Origin: Pseudomonadales bacterium
GTDB lineage: Bacteria; Pseudomonadota; Gammaproteobacteria; Pseudomonadales; UBA7434
Assembly: GCA_028223755.1 (NCBI GenBank)
Contig: JAOIUY010000016.1
Location: 1 to 42,747 of the forward strand
Length of the DNA stretch: 42,747 bases
Direction: 5' to 3'
Shown: piece after piece, positions 7,544-15,890 of the stretch
How positions within the stretch are numbered: position 1 is the first letter of the stretch
Layout of the letters: each line of letters begins with the position of its first letter
The notes under the pieces: generated by a model
Databases searched by the model: none
Told to the model about the DNA's origin: nothing
Seen by the model: the letters and a program-made list of their open reading frames with translations, nothing else
Program-made: the position numbers and the translations under genes

Positions 7544-9409
7544 TTAAAGTGAACGCACCGTATCAGTAACCAACTCGCCATCAAAGACATCAATAATGGC
7601 TTGCACATTGCCATCTTCTTGCAATGAAGCCAATGCCTCACCCTGCACTTCTGTCTTTATACGTAGACGATAATCAGCGGGTGTTTCAACATCGGCTGAC
7701 AACGACAAACTACTCCAATCTTCGATAACACGAATATCAACCGTTATTGGCTTACCATAATAAATCGATAAACCCTTAGCTAACCTTTCAGAGTGCTCGT
7801 CATTAAACAGGGTTGTATTTTCTTCAGCTAATGCAAAAGCCACTTTACCACTGGCATCGTCATCTACAGTTTCAATCGGCACGCAATAAGAAGCTACCGT
7901 GCGAACCACGCCACTAAGCGGCAGTGCAGAAAACATCTCACACCATGACTGCGGCGTTAGTGAATCCAACAAAGGATTAACGCCACTCTCAGCAATACTA
8001 CTTTCAGCCTCAGCTGCTAGTTTAGCTGTCGTTGAAGTTGTGGTTGCAGCAAGAACATTTTCTGTAGCTACCGGATCAACTAAAGTCTTTTCAACTAAAG
8101 CTTCTTCAACAGGGGCTGAATAAGCCGGCGTCGAATCAAAATTAACACGCAGTGCTGCCGCGGGCGATTGGACTGAAGCTGAAATCGGCTGTTCAACCGT
8201 ATCACTGGCTACCGTATTATTTTTGTGTGCGACAGCAGTTGCCGATACCGTCGGCTCGGCAACAGCCTCAGTTACTGACTTTTTTGCTGGAGCTACCTCT
8301 TGAGGTTGTAATTGACCATCTGCGGGGGCAATACGAAAAGCAAATAAGCGCAGCACAATCATTTCTATGCCTGTAATCGGGTCGGGAGCTAAGGCTAAAT
8401 CTCGCTTACCCACTAACAGACTCTGATAATACATTTGCAAATCTTCAGGACTAATTAAACCGGCATAGTCATGAATAAATTTGCGGTAAAGCTGACCTTC
8501 ACTACCCGCACCTGGCACAGCTTGCTCAACGGCAATACGATGAATCAATTTAAGCAATTCATCAACTAAGCCAACAAAATCGGGGGCTCGCTCGGCATAG
8601 GCATTAATCACTGACAACGCTTTATCAGCATCACCAGCAACAATCGCGGCAAGTAACTGCGTCAGAACGTCTTGATCAACCGTACCCAGCATCGTGTTAA
8701 CTGCATCGCCCATCACCGAACCGCCGCCAAAGGCAATCGCTTGATCAGCTAAACTCAGCGCATCGCGCATACTGCCAGAGGCCGCTCGCGCAATAATCCA
8801 TAGACCATCATCATCGTAACTGACACTTTCTGCATCAAAAACGGTTTTTAGATGGTCAACTATTAACTGCGGTGTAAGATTTTTTAAATGGAACTGCAGG
8901 CAACGCGATAACACCGTTGGCGGTAATTTTTGCGGGTGCGTTGTCGCAAATAAAAATACTGCGTGTGGAGGTGGTTCTTCGAGTGTTTTTAATAGCGCAT
9001 TAAAACTGTGGTTAGACAGCATATGCACTTCATCGATTAGATAAATTTTATAACGACTTTGTGATGGCGCGTACTGAACGTTATCCAACAGCTCACGCGT
9101 ATCTTCAACTTTGGTGCGCGAAGCGGCATCCACTTCGATTAAGTCAACGCTGCGACCTTCGGTGATTTCCATACAGGTAGGACACACACCACAAGGAGTG
9201 GCTGAAACGCCCTCATCGCAATTAAGACAGCGAGCCAAAATTCTAGCGATAGTAGTCTTACCGACACCGCGGGTACCGGTAAGCAGATAGGCATGATGCA
9301 AGCGGCCTTGCTCCAACGCATTCGACAAAGCCTTGAGAACGTGGGACTGCCCCACCATGGTTTCAAAGGATTGCGGACGCCATTTACGCGCCAGCACTTG
9401 ATATGACAT
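7544..9409 (-). CDS. dnaX: DNA polymerase III subunits tau and (by frameshift) gamma
   Basis: A 621-residue clamp-loader ATPase. It shows Walker A GTRGVGKT (45-52), zinc-binding cysteines C64, C73, C76 and C79, Walker B LIDEVHML (124-131) and the SRC arginine-finger motif (VLSRCLQF). Residues 1 to about 365 are domains I-III; a Ser/Ala/Thr/Val-rich linker leads to the C-terminal polymerase- and helicase-binding part, so the full product is tau. At 8279-8285 the coding strand reads GCA AAA AAG, with an SD-like AGAGGT upstream and an 8-bp hairpin downstream. A -1 slip reaches a TGA at 8268-8270 and would give a gamma-like product of about 380 residues. The ATG at 9409 has no strong ribosome-binding site. 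Confidence 0.97.
   Translation of the reverse strand: MSYQVLARKWRPQSFETMVGQSHVLKALSNALEQGRLHHAYLLTGTRGVGKTTIARILARCLNCDEGVSATPCGVCPTCMEITEGRSVDLIEVDAASRTKVEDTRELLDNVQYAPSQSRYKIYLIDEVHMLSNHSFNALLKTLEEPPPHAVFLFATTHPQKLPPTVLSRCLQFHLKNLTPQLIVDHLKTVFDAESVSYDDDGLWIIARAASGSMRDALSLADQAIAFGGGSVMGDAVNTMLGTVDQDVLTQLLAAIVAGDADKALSVINAYAERAPDFVGLVDELLKLIHRIAVEQAVPGAGSEGQLYRKFIHDYAGLISPEDLQMYYQSLLVGKRDLALAPDPITGIEMIVLRLFAFRIAPADGQLQPQEVAPAKKSVTEAVAEPTVSATAVAHKNNTVASDTVEQPISASVQSPAAALRVNFDSTPAYSAPVEEALVEKTLVDPVATENVLAATTTSTTAKLAAEAESSIAESGVNPLLDSLTPQSWCEMFSALPLSGVVRTVASYCVPIETVDDDASGKVAFALAEENTTLFNDEHSERLAKGLSIYYGKPITVDIRVIEDWSSLSLSADVETPADYRLRIKTEVQGEALASLQEDGNVQAIIDVFDGELVTDTVRSL
8238..8300 (-). promoter_or_regulatory. 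Programmed -1 ribosomal frameshift signal in dnaX
   Basis: Read on the minus strand, three elements occur in the order known from E. coli dnaX. An SD-like AGAGGT (8300-8295) is followed after 9 bases by the slippery heptamer A AAA AAG (8285-8279) in the correct phase with the zero frame. Then comes a hairpin whose 8-bp stem is perfect: GTTGCCGA (8263-8256) and TCGGCAAC (8245-8238) around a 10-base loop. A GGC/GCT outer extension is possible across a T-T mismatch. After slipping, the -1 frame reads GTC AGT AAC TGA. The stem starts 11-15 bases after the heptamer, somewhat farther than in E. coli. The sequence is seen directly; function is inferred by analogy. Confidence 0.75.
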
Positions 9410-9628
9410 AAATTAAACACTTACCCAAAAGGGTCATCGACAAATAGGTTTAGCAATATTTGACCAAGTATACACCGTTCAAGGCTTAAAACGGATAGCG
9501 AGGAGATTAAAAACTATAGAGAGAAGACTAAAAGCGATGAAGCTGCTGCTGGCGATCAAAAAAGACGCATTTCGGGCACAAATGGTATGGCTAAAAGCGA
9601 GAATTGAGTAAAACTTAGGGAATTAAGG

Positions 9629-9673
9629 GGGAATTAAGCGGGAATTAAGCGGGAATTATAAGCGGGAATTAAG
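9629..9673. repeat. Short tandem repeat, about 11-bp unit, downstream of the SRP RNA gene
   Basis: Four to five copies of a unit close to GGGAATTAAGC follow one another, with one copy enlarged to GGAATTATAAGC. They lie between the 3' end of the SRP RNA gene and dnaX. The rest of the 9410-9697 gap holds no recognisable gene and no clear hairpin terminator for the RNA. Slippage origin is likely; a role in transcript 3' end formation cannot be judged. Confidence 0.8.
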
Positions 9674-9697
9674 AGAAATCTGAAAATTAAGGAAATT

Positions 9698-9813
9698 GGT
9701 GGTGAACCCCAACCAGCCACACCCCGGCACACGAGTCGATAGCTACCGTTGCTCCCTTCCGGGCCTGGCGGAGTTTACCATCTATCGTTGCGAGGGGACC
9801 CGTTGAGGCCACC
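9698..9813 (-). ncRNA. ffs: Signal recognition particle RNA (4.5S, small bacterial type)
   Basis: On the minus strand the segment contains the diagnostic domain IV core: CAGGCCCGGAAGGGAGCA (9751-9768), flanked by GGTAAACTCCGC and by GTAGCTATCGACTCGTG, with the usual asymmetric and symmetric internal loops. The ends pair as a long rod: GGTGG near 9813 with CCACC near 9698, and CCTCAAC with GTTGGGG. The length of about 115 nt fits 4.5S RNA. It binds Ffh and targets nascent membrane proteins to FtsY. Its position upstream of dnaX is common in gammaproteobacteria. The exact ends are estimated from pairing. Confidence 0.95.
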
Positions 9814-9846
9814 ATAACATGCTGCTCACTTTGACGCAGGGCGCGG

Positions 9847-9875
9847 ATTATGGCGAATGTGACTAAAGCTTGCAA
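9847..9875 (-). promoter_or_regulatory. Sigma-70 type promoter for the SRP RNA
   Basis: Read on the minus strand there is a -35 TTGCAA (9875-9870), a spacer of exactly 17 bases and a -10 CATAAT (9852-9847). A GC-rich discriminator CCGCGCCC follows, as is usual for stable-RNA promoters under growth-rate control. Initiation would fall near 9840 and leave a leader of about 27 bases before the mature 4.5S 5' end, comparable to the RNase P-processed leader in E. coli. The start site is inferred. Confidence 0.6.
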
Positions 9876-9922
9876 GTACCACTGGGGTGTACCCCTTAGA
9901 TTTTACGCCTTAAATGTGAAAA

Positions 9923-10198
9923 TCAATCACGCTGTAAATCGAGCAGCTTATTATCGCCATCGACGATCAGGGTAAATTGCCCTTGCACACCATGATGGGT
10001 CACAAACGGCTTCAGCGCTTCGGCAGGAAAACGAATACTCTGCCCATCAAGTGAGGTTGCAGCAACATGTCGTGCACTGCCGCGATAGAGTTTTAGAAGC
10101 TCTTCACTATCGATATTTAAACGGATAATGATGGTGCGAACCTGTCCTGTTGTCGCTGATTGCTTATGTATCACGCTTAGATGCTCCCAATCATTCAT
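9923..10198 (-). CDS. DUF2835 family protein
   Basis: A 91-residue protein whose segments KLYRGSARHVAATSLDG, IRFPAEALKPFVTHHGVQG and FTLIVDGDNKLLDLQR match the small DUF2835 family, which has no known function. The start at ATG 10198 is chosen because AAAGG lies 7 bases upstream; the frame remains open to a TTG at 10219 that lacks such a site. It is divergent from the bat operon and separated from it by about 215 bp. It does not share a strand or transcript with that operon. Confidence 0.85.
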   Translation of the reverse strand: MNDWEHLSVIHKQSATTGQVRTIIIRLNIDSEELLKLYRGSARHVAATSLDGQSIRFPAEALKPFVTHHGVQGQFTLIVDGDNKLLDLQRD

Positions 10199-10272
10199 AA
10201 ACCAACCTTTCACACCCAATCATAGCTCAATAGAAAACAGGGAACTTTCAACCTCAATAAGGTCTTATTTTT

Positions 10273-10300
10273 TTGCAAATGTATCGAGGTTCTATACAAT
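10273..10300 (+). promoter_or_regulatory. Candidate sigma-70 promoter of the bat operon
   Basis: A -35-like TTGCAA (10273-10278) and a -10-like TACAAT (10295-10300) are separated by 16 bases and face the moxR start at 10415. The leader would be about 108 bases. The two boxes match the consensus at four and five of six positions respectively. This is a prediction from sequence only. Confidence 0.4.
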
Positions 10301-10414
10301 ATCCGCCTCCGGTAAAAGCAAGATAATGATAATAATTTTATTGACTGCCTAGCAGGCACTTTTAACTAATCAACCCATTAAAACAACGACCAACATAGAC
10401 TGAAACAATATACT

Positions 10415-11416
10415 ATGACAGCAGAAACAGTCCACCCCATTCAACAATTGCGCACACAACTATCAACACGCATTTTAGGCCAACCTAAACTCGTTGATCG
10501 TTTAATTATGGCACTACTCGCCGATGGCCATCTATTGGTTGAAGGCGCACCAGGACTTGCTAAAACACGCGCCATTCGTAGCTTAGCCGATGAGATTCAC
10601 GGTAGTTTTCAACGCGTTCAGTTTACGCCAGACTTACTGCCAGGTGATGTAACAGGCACCGATATTTTTCGGCCACAAACCGGTGAGTTTGAATTTCAGC
10701 CGGGGCCTATATTTCACAACTTGGTTCTTGCCGATGAAATTAATCGCGCGCCTGCAAAAGTGCAAGCAGCACTGCTAGAAGCGATGGCCGAACGTCAAGT
10801 GAGTGTTGGCAAAACCACTTACCCTCTTCCGCCACTCTTTTTAGTTATGGCAACGCAGAACCCCATCGAACAAGAAGGCACTTATCCGCTTCCCGAAGCA
10901 CAACTTGATCGCTTTTTGCTGCACGTTGTTGTCGACTACCCCAATGCCGAAGCCGAACGCGCCATATTAAAACTGGTTAGGGACGAAATGCTTAACGCCA
11001 GCAATGCAAGCAATAGCGGTGTAGACAGTAGCGATGAGAACCAGAAGCAAACACTCATCGATAACGAAAGTATCTTCGAAGCCAGACAAGCCGTACTTTC
11101 ACTTTACATGTCAGAAGCGGTCGAGGAGTATATTGTTCAACTGGTTATTGCGACTCGCTCGCCTGAACAATATGATCAATCACTCGCTAATTTACTCGAC
11201 TACGGTGCCAGCCCACGCGCAACATTAGCGTTAGATCGATGCGCACGAGCTAATGCTTGGCTGCGCGGCTCTGACTTTGTTACACCCGATGATGTTCAAG
11301 CCGTTGCTCACGACGTATTGCGACATAGAATCATTGTTAGCTTTGAAGCCGAAGCCAATGGCATTGATGCCAACCAAGTCATTAGCGCGCTACTTAACAA
11401 AGTGCCCGTAAGCTAA
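10415..11416 (+). CDS. moxR: MoxR AAA+ ATPase of the bat operon
   Basis: A 333-residue MoxR-type ATPase. Walker A is GAPGLAKT (44-51) and Walker B is LVLADEINRA (103-112). The family-typical segments LPGDVTGTDIFRP, MATQNPIEQEGTYPLPEAQL and DRFLL (sensor 1 region) follow. A short polar insert rich in Asn and Ser occurs near residues 190-212. It is the first gene of a six-gene run (moxR, DUF58, DUF4381, batA, batB/C, batD) in which nearly all junctions overlap by 4-7 bases. In Bacteroides and Leptospira such Bat loci affect oxygen tolerance or stress survival. Here it is the promoter-proximal gene. Confidence 0.95.
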   Translation: MTAETVHPIQQLRTQLSTRILGQPKLVDRLIMALLADGHLLVEGAPGLAKTRAIRSLADEIHGSFQRVQFTPDLLPGDVTGTDIFRPQTGEFEFQPGPIFHNLVLADEINRAPAKVQAALLEAMAERQVSVGKTTYPLPPLFLVMATQNPIEQEGTYPLPEAQLDRFLLHVVVDYPNAEAERAILKLVRDEMLNASNASNSGVDSSDENQKQTLIDNESIFEARQAVLSLYMSEAVEEYIVQLVIATRSPEQYDQSLANLLDYGASPRATLALDRCARANAWLRGSDFVTPDDVQAVAHDVLRHRIIVSFEAEANGIDANQVISALLNKVPVS

Positions 11417-11423
11417 TCAACTC

Positions 11424-12392
11424 ATGGCAAGCGGCGCGCAAACTAACCTCAAACAACTTATTGATCTGCGTCATCGCGCAGCTGAGTTAAAACTGTTTGC
11501 CCGCAGCAAAGCGCAAAGCCAGCTCGCTGGCAGTGTTAAAACTCACTTTCGCGGACGCGGTATCGACTTTGAAGAAATTCGTCACTACCAAGCCGGCGAT
11601 GATATCCGCTCGATCGATTGGCGCGTCACCGCCCGCACTGGTGAAGCTCACACCAAACTCTATCAAGAAGAACGCGAACGCCCCGTCTTAGTTGCCATCG
11701 ATCAAAGACAAAGCATGGCCTTTGGCACACAACGCTGCTTTAAATCCGTGCAAGCAGCAGATGTCGCCAGCCTACTCTGCTGGGCTGCGCTGGCAAACAA
11801 CGATCGCGTTGGTGGCCTAGTGTTTAACGATCAACAGCATCGTGAAATTCGCCCTGCTCGCAGTAAATCATCGGTATTGCAGCTGCTAAGTGCCGTTCAT
11901 CAATACAATCATCATGATTTAAGTAGTGCCGCAGCAGAGAATAAAGCAGAGAGTAAAGCAGATATTAACGAAGTCATTAAAGAATTGCGCCGCATAGCAA
12001 AACCAGGCAGTGCTTTGTTTATTATCAGTGACTTTATTGGCCTCAATGATGACGGCATCAAACAGCTGCATTTACTCAAAAAACATTGTGACGTTAATGC
12101 TATTTTTATTAGCGACCCAATGGAAAAAAAACTACCTGCTCGCTCAGGCCATAGCGGCTATCAATTTACCGATGGCAATAAACGCCAATGGTTTGATACT
12201 AACAATCAACAACTGTTAGCAGCGTTTACTCAGCGCTTTACCGACAGAAGTGAACACCTAACTCAACAACTGGCAGCGCACGGCATTCCCACGATTGCAA
12301 TTAGCACAGATAATAGCGCACTGGATATATTGCGCAGTCATTATCACAGCAGTAGTCGTAGTAGTATTAGAGCAAAGGGCCATTACGAATGA
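11424..12392 (+). CDS. DUF58 domain protein
   Basis: A 322-residue cytoplasmic protein with the DUF58 signature FRGRGIDFEEIRHYQAGDD followed by IRSIDWRVTARTGEAHTK. A VWA-like fold follows with a relaxed metal-site motif (AIDQRQSMAFG). DUF58 proteins accompany MoxR ATPases in almost all bat-type operons and are presumed substrates or adaptors. It begins 7 bp after moxR stops, and its last codon overlaps the start of the next gene (ATGA). A repetitive AENKAESKADIN stretch near residues 172-183 and a Ser/Arg-rich C-terminus (SSSRSSIRAKG) are likely disordered. Confidence 0.93.
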   Translation: MASGAQTNLKQLIDLRHRAAELKLFARSKAQSQLAGSVKTHFRGRGIDFEEIRHYQAGDDIRSIDWRVTARTGEAHTKLYQEERERPVLVAIDQRQSMAFGTQRCFKSVQAADVASLLCWAALANNDRVGGLVFNDQQHREIRPARSKSSVLQLLSAVHQYNHHDLSSAAAENKAESKADINEVIKELRRIAKPGSALFIISDFIGLNDDGIKQLHLLKKHCDVNAIFISDPMEKKLPARSGHSGYQFTDGNKRQWFDTNNQQLLAAFTQRFTDRSEHLTQQLAAHGIPTIAISTDNSALDILRSHYHSSSRSSIRAKGHYE

Positions 12393-12892
12393 AACCGCTA
12401 GATCAATTGCCGCCGGTCAGACTGCCAGAGGCTATTAGCTGGTGGCCACTGGCGATCGGTTGGTGGCTAGTGATAGTCGTGAGCTTGCTTGTGATAACAA
12501 TACTCACCGTTTATCTCTGCCGCCGTTATCGCGCCAATCTATTAAAGCGCGCAACGCTCACCGAGGCCCAGCAGCTTTATCAGCAGTTTCTATTAAATAA
12601 AAATTGCCATAACTACCTCATACAATACAACCAATTACTGCGTCGATTTTGCGTGCAGCAATTCCCCGAAATTCATTGCGCGTCACTCTCTGGGGAGCTC
12701 TGGCTAAAACAGCTTGATACCTTAGCCGAACAGCCTCTATTTCAATCCGGCGCCGGCAGACAATTACTCACTATCTATCAGCCTAATGACGAAAAAAACA
12801 TCGATATCGCTGCATTAGATTTGCTGATTAAACAGTGGCTGGCAAAGGTCAGTACCCAGCAATCTAAGCGAGAGGCATCGGTTAGATTATGA
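12389..12892 (+). CDS. DUF4381 domain protein (bat operon)
   Basis: A 167-residue protein with a Pro-rich start (LDQLPPVRLPEAISWWPLA), one transmembrane helix (about residues 22-43) and a cytoplasmic helical domain containing FLLNKNCHNYLIQYNQLLRR. This layout fits DUF4381, the small membrane protein regularly found between DUF58 and BatA genes. It overlaps both neighbours by 4 bases, so it is translationally coupled. Its biochemical function is unknown. It may anchor the MoxR-DUF58 pair at the membrane, but that is inference. Confidence 0.85.
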   Translation: MKPLDQLPPVRLPEAISWWPLAIGWWLVIVVSLLVITILTVYLCRRYRANLLKRATLTEAQQLYQQFLLNKNCHNYLIQYNQLLRRFCVQQFPEIHCASLSGELWLKQLDTLAEQPLFQSGAGRQLLTIYQPNDEKNIDIAALDLLIKQWLAKVSTQQSKREASVRL

Positions 12893-13920
12893 TTAGCTTC
12901 GAAACTTACTGGTTCTTTTTTCTCGCGCCGCTGCCATGGTTAATTTATTTATGGCTTCCTGCTGTTAATGATCAATCGCCCGCCCTACGCGTTCCGTTCA
13001 CCGATGACTTAAAAAGCATTGCACAGCAACGCAGCTATAAAAGCGGCAGCTCGAAAATCTATATGTTTTTATTATCACTGATGTGGCTATGTCTTTTAGC
13101 TGCCGTCAACCGCCCCATTACCACCGGCGAAGCCATACAATTGCCCACTGAAGCGCGTGACATGATGCTCGCTGTCGACATATCCGGCAGCATGGAAGAG
13201 CGCGACATGATCATAAACAGCAAAAGCGTTAGACGAATTGATACTGTTAAATACGTATTAAGTGACTTCACCGACCGTCGCAGCGGCGATCGTGTAGGCT
13301 TAATTTTATTTGCCGATCAAGCTTACCTGCAGGTGCCACTCACTTACGATTTGCAAACCGTTAAACAGCTACTCAATGAAGCCCAACTCGGCTTTGCCGG
13401 CCAAAAGACAGCTATCGGCGATGCCATTGGTTTATCCATTAAACGCTTGATAGAACGCCCTAACGAATCGCGCACATTAATTCTACTTACCGACGGGGCA
13501 AACAATGCGGGTAATGTTGCGCCGCTGGATGCTGCAAAACTCGCTGCCGAGAATGGCATTAAAATCTATACTGTCGCCATTGGCGCAGATGCTATTACCG
13601 AGCGCTCCTTTTTTGGTAATCGCACACGCAACCCTTCACGCGACCTTGACGAAAATACGTTAAAAAGTATTGCCGAACAAACCGGCGGGCAGTTTTTTCG
13701 CGCCAAAAATACTGAAGACTTAAAAGGTATTTATAGCGAGCTTGATAAGCTCGAGCCCGTCGATCAAGACGCACAATTTTATCGACCGACACAGCAGTTA
13801 TTTTATATTCCTTTAGGCATTGCATTATCGATTGCAGTTTTATTATTACTTCTCAATATCACGATCCAGCTAAAGCGAAAGCTACTTGATCGAAAAACTT
13901 TGGGCGCGCAATCTCAATGA
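12889..13920 (+). CDS. batA: BatA-type membrane VWA protein
   Basis: A 343-residue protein with two N-terminal transmembrane segments (about 6-24 and 57-74), a VWA domain and a C-terminal transmembrane helix (about 309-327). The metal site is complete: DISGSM (D97, S99, S101), a Thr in VPLTYDL and TDGANN. The VWA domain faces the cytoplasm or periplasm depending on helix count, which I cannot settle. It overlaps both flanking genes by 4 bases. BatA proteins act with BatB, BatC, BatD and MoxR, probably as a membrane complex. Confidence 0.92.
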   Translation: MISFETYWFFFLAPLPWLIYLWLPAVNDQSPALRVPFTDDLKSIAQQRSYKSGSSKIYMFLLSLMWLCLLAAVNRPITTGEAIQLPTEARDMMLAVDISGSMEERDMIINSKSVRRIDTVKYVLSDFTDRRSGDRVGLILFADQAYLQVPLTYDLQTVKQLLNEAQLGFAGQKTAIGDAIGLSIKRLIERPNESRTLILLTDGANNAGNVAPLDAAKLAAENGIKIYTVAIGADAITERSFFGNRTRNPSRDLDENTLKSIAEQTGGQFFRAKNTEDLKGIYSELDKLEPVDQDAQFYRPTQQLFYIPLGIALSIAVLLLLLNITIQLKRKLLDRKTLGAQSQ

Positions 13921-15890
13921 TAAATTTTATCCAACAGCTGCATTTTTTGCGCCCTGAATGGCTATGGCTACTACCGTTGGTAGTCGGCGCATTTATTACG
14001 CTGCATCTATTAAGAAGCAAGAGCAGCCACTGGTATGAGGTTATCGATCCTTTATTGATAGAGTATCTTCTCGATAACCCTGCAAACAATCAAGCCAATC
14101 GACGCACAGTGTTGCCACTCATTGGCGCAGCATTAGCGTGTTGCATAGCCGCCATAGCTATGGCCGGCCCTAGCTGGGAAAAGCTACCCAGCGTGACAGA
14201 ACAAAAAACGGATGCAATGATTATCATTGCCGATCTTACTCTCTCGATGCATGCCACCGACGTTAAGCCATCACGGTTAATTCGTACCCGATACAAACTG
14301 CTTGAATTACTCAAGCAAAGAAAAGCGGGGCAAACGGCACTGATCGCCTATTCGGGCGATGCTCATATCGTCTCGCCTCTCACCGATGATGCAAGCACCA
14401 TTGCCGCACTTGTGCCCTCACTCTCACCTGAAATCATGCCGAGTATTGGCAGCAACGCAGTGGCTGCATTTAACAGCGCTAACCAACTTTTACTTAATAG
14501 CGGTATTGGTCGAGCAAAAATCGTCTGGTTTACCGACGAGGCGCTGCGCGCTGATGTAAGCGCGATATCAAACCTTATCAATAATAATCAATTCATCATT
14601 ATTGGCGTTGGCAGCGAAGCCGGCGGCCCTGTTCCTCTGCCCTCAGGTAAATTTGTTAAAGACACGACTGGTCGTATTGTTAATGCACAGCTTAGTCGTA
14701 ATCGCCTTAGAGATATTGCTGCCAACTCTGGCGGTAGCTATTGGGATATCCAAGATGACAATAGTGATATCAACGCCGTGCTAGCTGAAAATGTGCTAGA
14801 TCAAATCAATAGCATTGATAGCATTAACAGCAACGCGAACAAACCCGAAGCTCGCCAACCAATAATCGCCGATAACTGGCATGATCGGGGCGCTTATTTA
14901 GCCCTGTTGCTACTGCCATTCGCTTTACTCTTATTTCGTCGAGGCTGGATACTCGCGCTAGTACTTGCCGTTAACCTTCAAACGATCGAAGTTGCCGAAG
15001 CTAATAACGAGGCAGAAGTCACTGAAGATAAATTTGAATGGCAGAACTTATGGCAGACACCTGACCAGCAAGCCTATGCGTTAGAGCAACAGAAGCGCCA
15101 TAGTGAAGCCGCTCAACTATTTAAAGACGAAGCCTGGAAAGGCATATCTGAATATCAATCCGGTGATTACCAACAAGCGCTTGAAACACTATCTCAGCTT
15201 GCTGAAAAAAATAACAGTGATGTATCACACTATAACCATGGCCATGCCCTAGCACGCAGTAATGACCTAGATGCAGCCCTTAGCGCCTATGATAAAGCGC
15301 TAACTCTTAACCCCAATATGGAAGACGCAAAACAGGCCAAGTCAATTATCGAGGCCTTAAAAAAATCACAAGAGCAACAACAAAATAATAGTGATAAACA
15401 AGACGAAGCGAATAACCAAGAGAGCACCGAAAAAAACAACGAAGAAAACAATAAAAAAAGTAATGCTGAAAGCAATGAAGAAAATAATGGAGAAAGCAGC
15501 GAGGAAAATAGCGAAAACTCCCAGCAACAAAAGCAGTCTGATAGTGAAAGTTCAAATGAATTACTTGACCGACAATCAGAACAGGATCTAGACCAGCAGA
15601 ACGAGAAACCATCTACGCAAAAAGATAACCCCCAAGAAGCCGATAAAACACAAGCCAAACCAGAGATGGACGATAAAGAAGAAAAAGCTGATGGTGAAAA
15701 TAAAACGACAAACTTACAAGCCAGCGATGAACAATTAAATGCCGAGCAGCAAGCTCAATTAGAGCAGTGGTTAAAGAAGATACCTGATGACCCAGGTGGC
15801 TTGTTACGAAGAAAGTTTCAATACGAGAGAAATGTTCGCGAGAGACAAGGAAAAGTGATCGACGATCGCGAGCAAGGGCAACTATGGTAA
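13917..15890 (+). CDS. batB: BatB/BatC fusion: VWA domain plus TPR region
   Basis: A 657-residue protein joining what are two genes in Bacteroides-type loci. Residues 1-90 carry two transmembrane segments. The VWA domain follows, with a relaxed metal site ADLTLSM (D106, T108, S110) and FTDEAL in place of TDG. A further hydrophobic segment lies near 323-350. TPR repeats span about 385-480 (ALETLSQLAEKNNSDVSHYN, then ALSAYDKALTLNPN). A long low-complexity stretch rich in Asn, Glu, Gln, Lys and Ser covers about 483-615. The C-terminal IPDDPGGLLRRKF is the family's end motif. Stop and start overlap with batD by 7 bases. Confidence 0.9.
   Translation: MINFIQQLHFLRPEWLWLLPLVVGAFITLHLLRSKSSHWYEVIDPLLIEYLLDNPANNQANRRTVLPLIGAALACCIAAIAMAGPSWEKLPSVTEQKTDAMIIIADLTLSMHATDVKPSRLIRTRYKLLELLKQRKAGQTALIAYSGDAHIVSPLTDDASTIAALVPSLSPEIMPSIGSNAVAAFNSANQLLLNSGIGRAKIVWFTDEALRADVSAISNLINNNQFIIIGVGSEAGGPVPLPSGKFVKDTTGRIVNAQLSRNRLRDIAANSGGSYWDIQDDNSDINAVLAENVLDQINSIDSINSNANKPEARQPIIADNWHDRGAYLALLLLPFALLLFRRGWILALVLAVNLQTIEVAEANNEAEVTEDKFEWQNLWQTPDQQAYALEQQKRHSEAAQLFKDEAWKGISEYQSGDYQQALETLSQLAEKNNSDVSHYNHGHALARSNDLDAALSAYDKALTLNPNMEDAKQAKSIIEALKKSQEQQQNNSDKQDEANNQESTEKNNEENNKKSNAESNEENNGESSEENSENSQQQKQSDSESSNELLDRQSEQDLDQQNEKPSTQKDNPQEADKTQAKPEMDDKEEKADGENKTTNLQASDEQLNAEQQAQLEQWLKKIPDDPGGLLRRKFQYERNVRERQGKVIDDREQGQLW

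Noticed and set aside
9687-9875. 62-residue open frame on the minus strand
   Set aside because: It coincides with the SRP RNA gene and its promoter; the sequence is explained by the RNA.
15287-15658. Cys/Ser/Leu-rich open frame on the minus strand
   Set aside because: It is antisense to the low-complexity Asn/Glu/Lys linker of the BatB/C protein and has no start signal.
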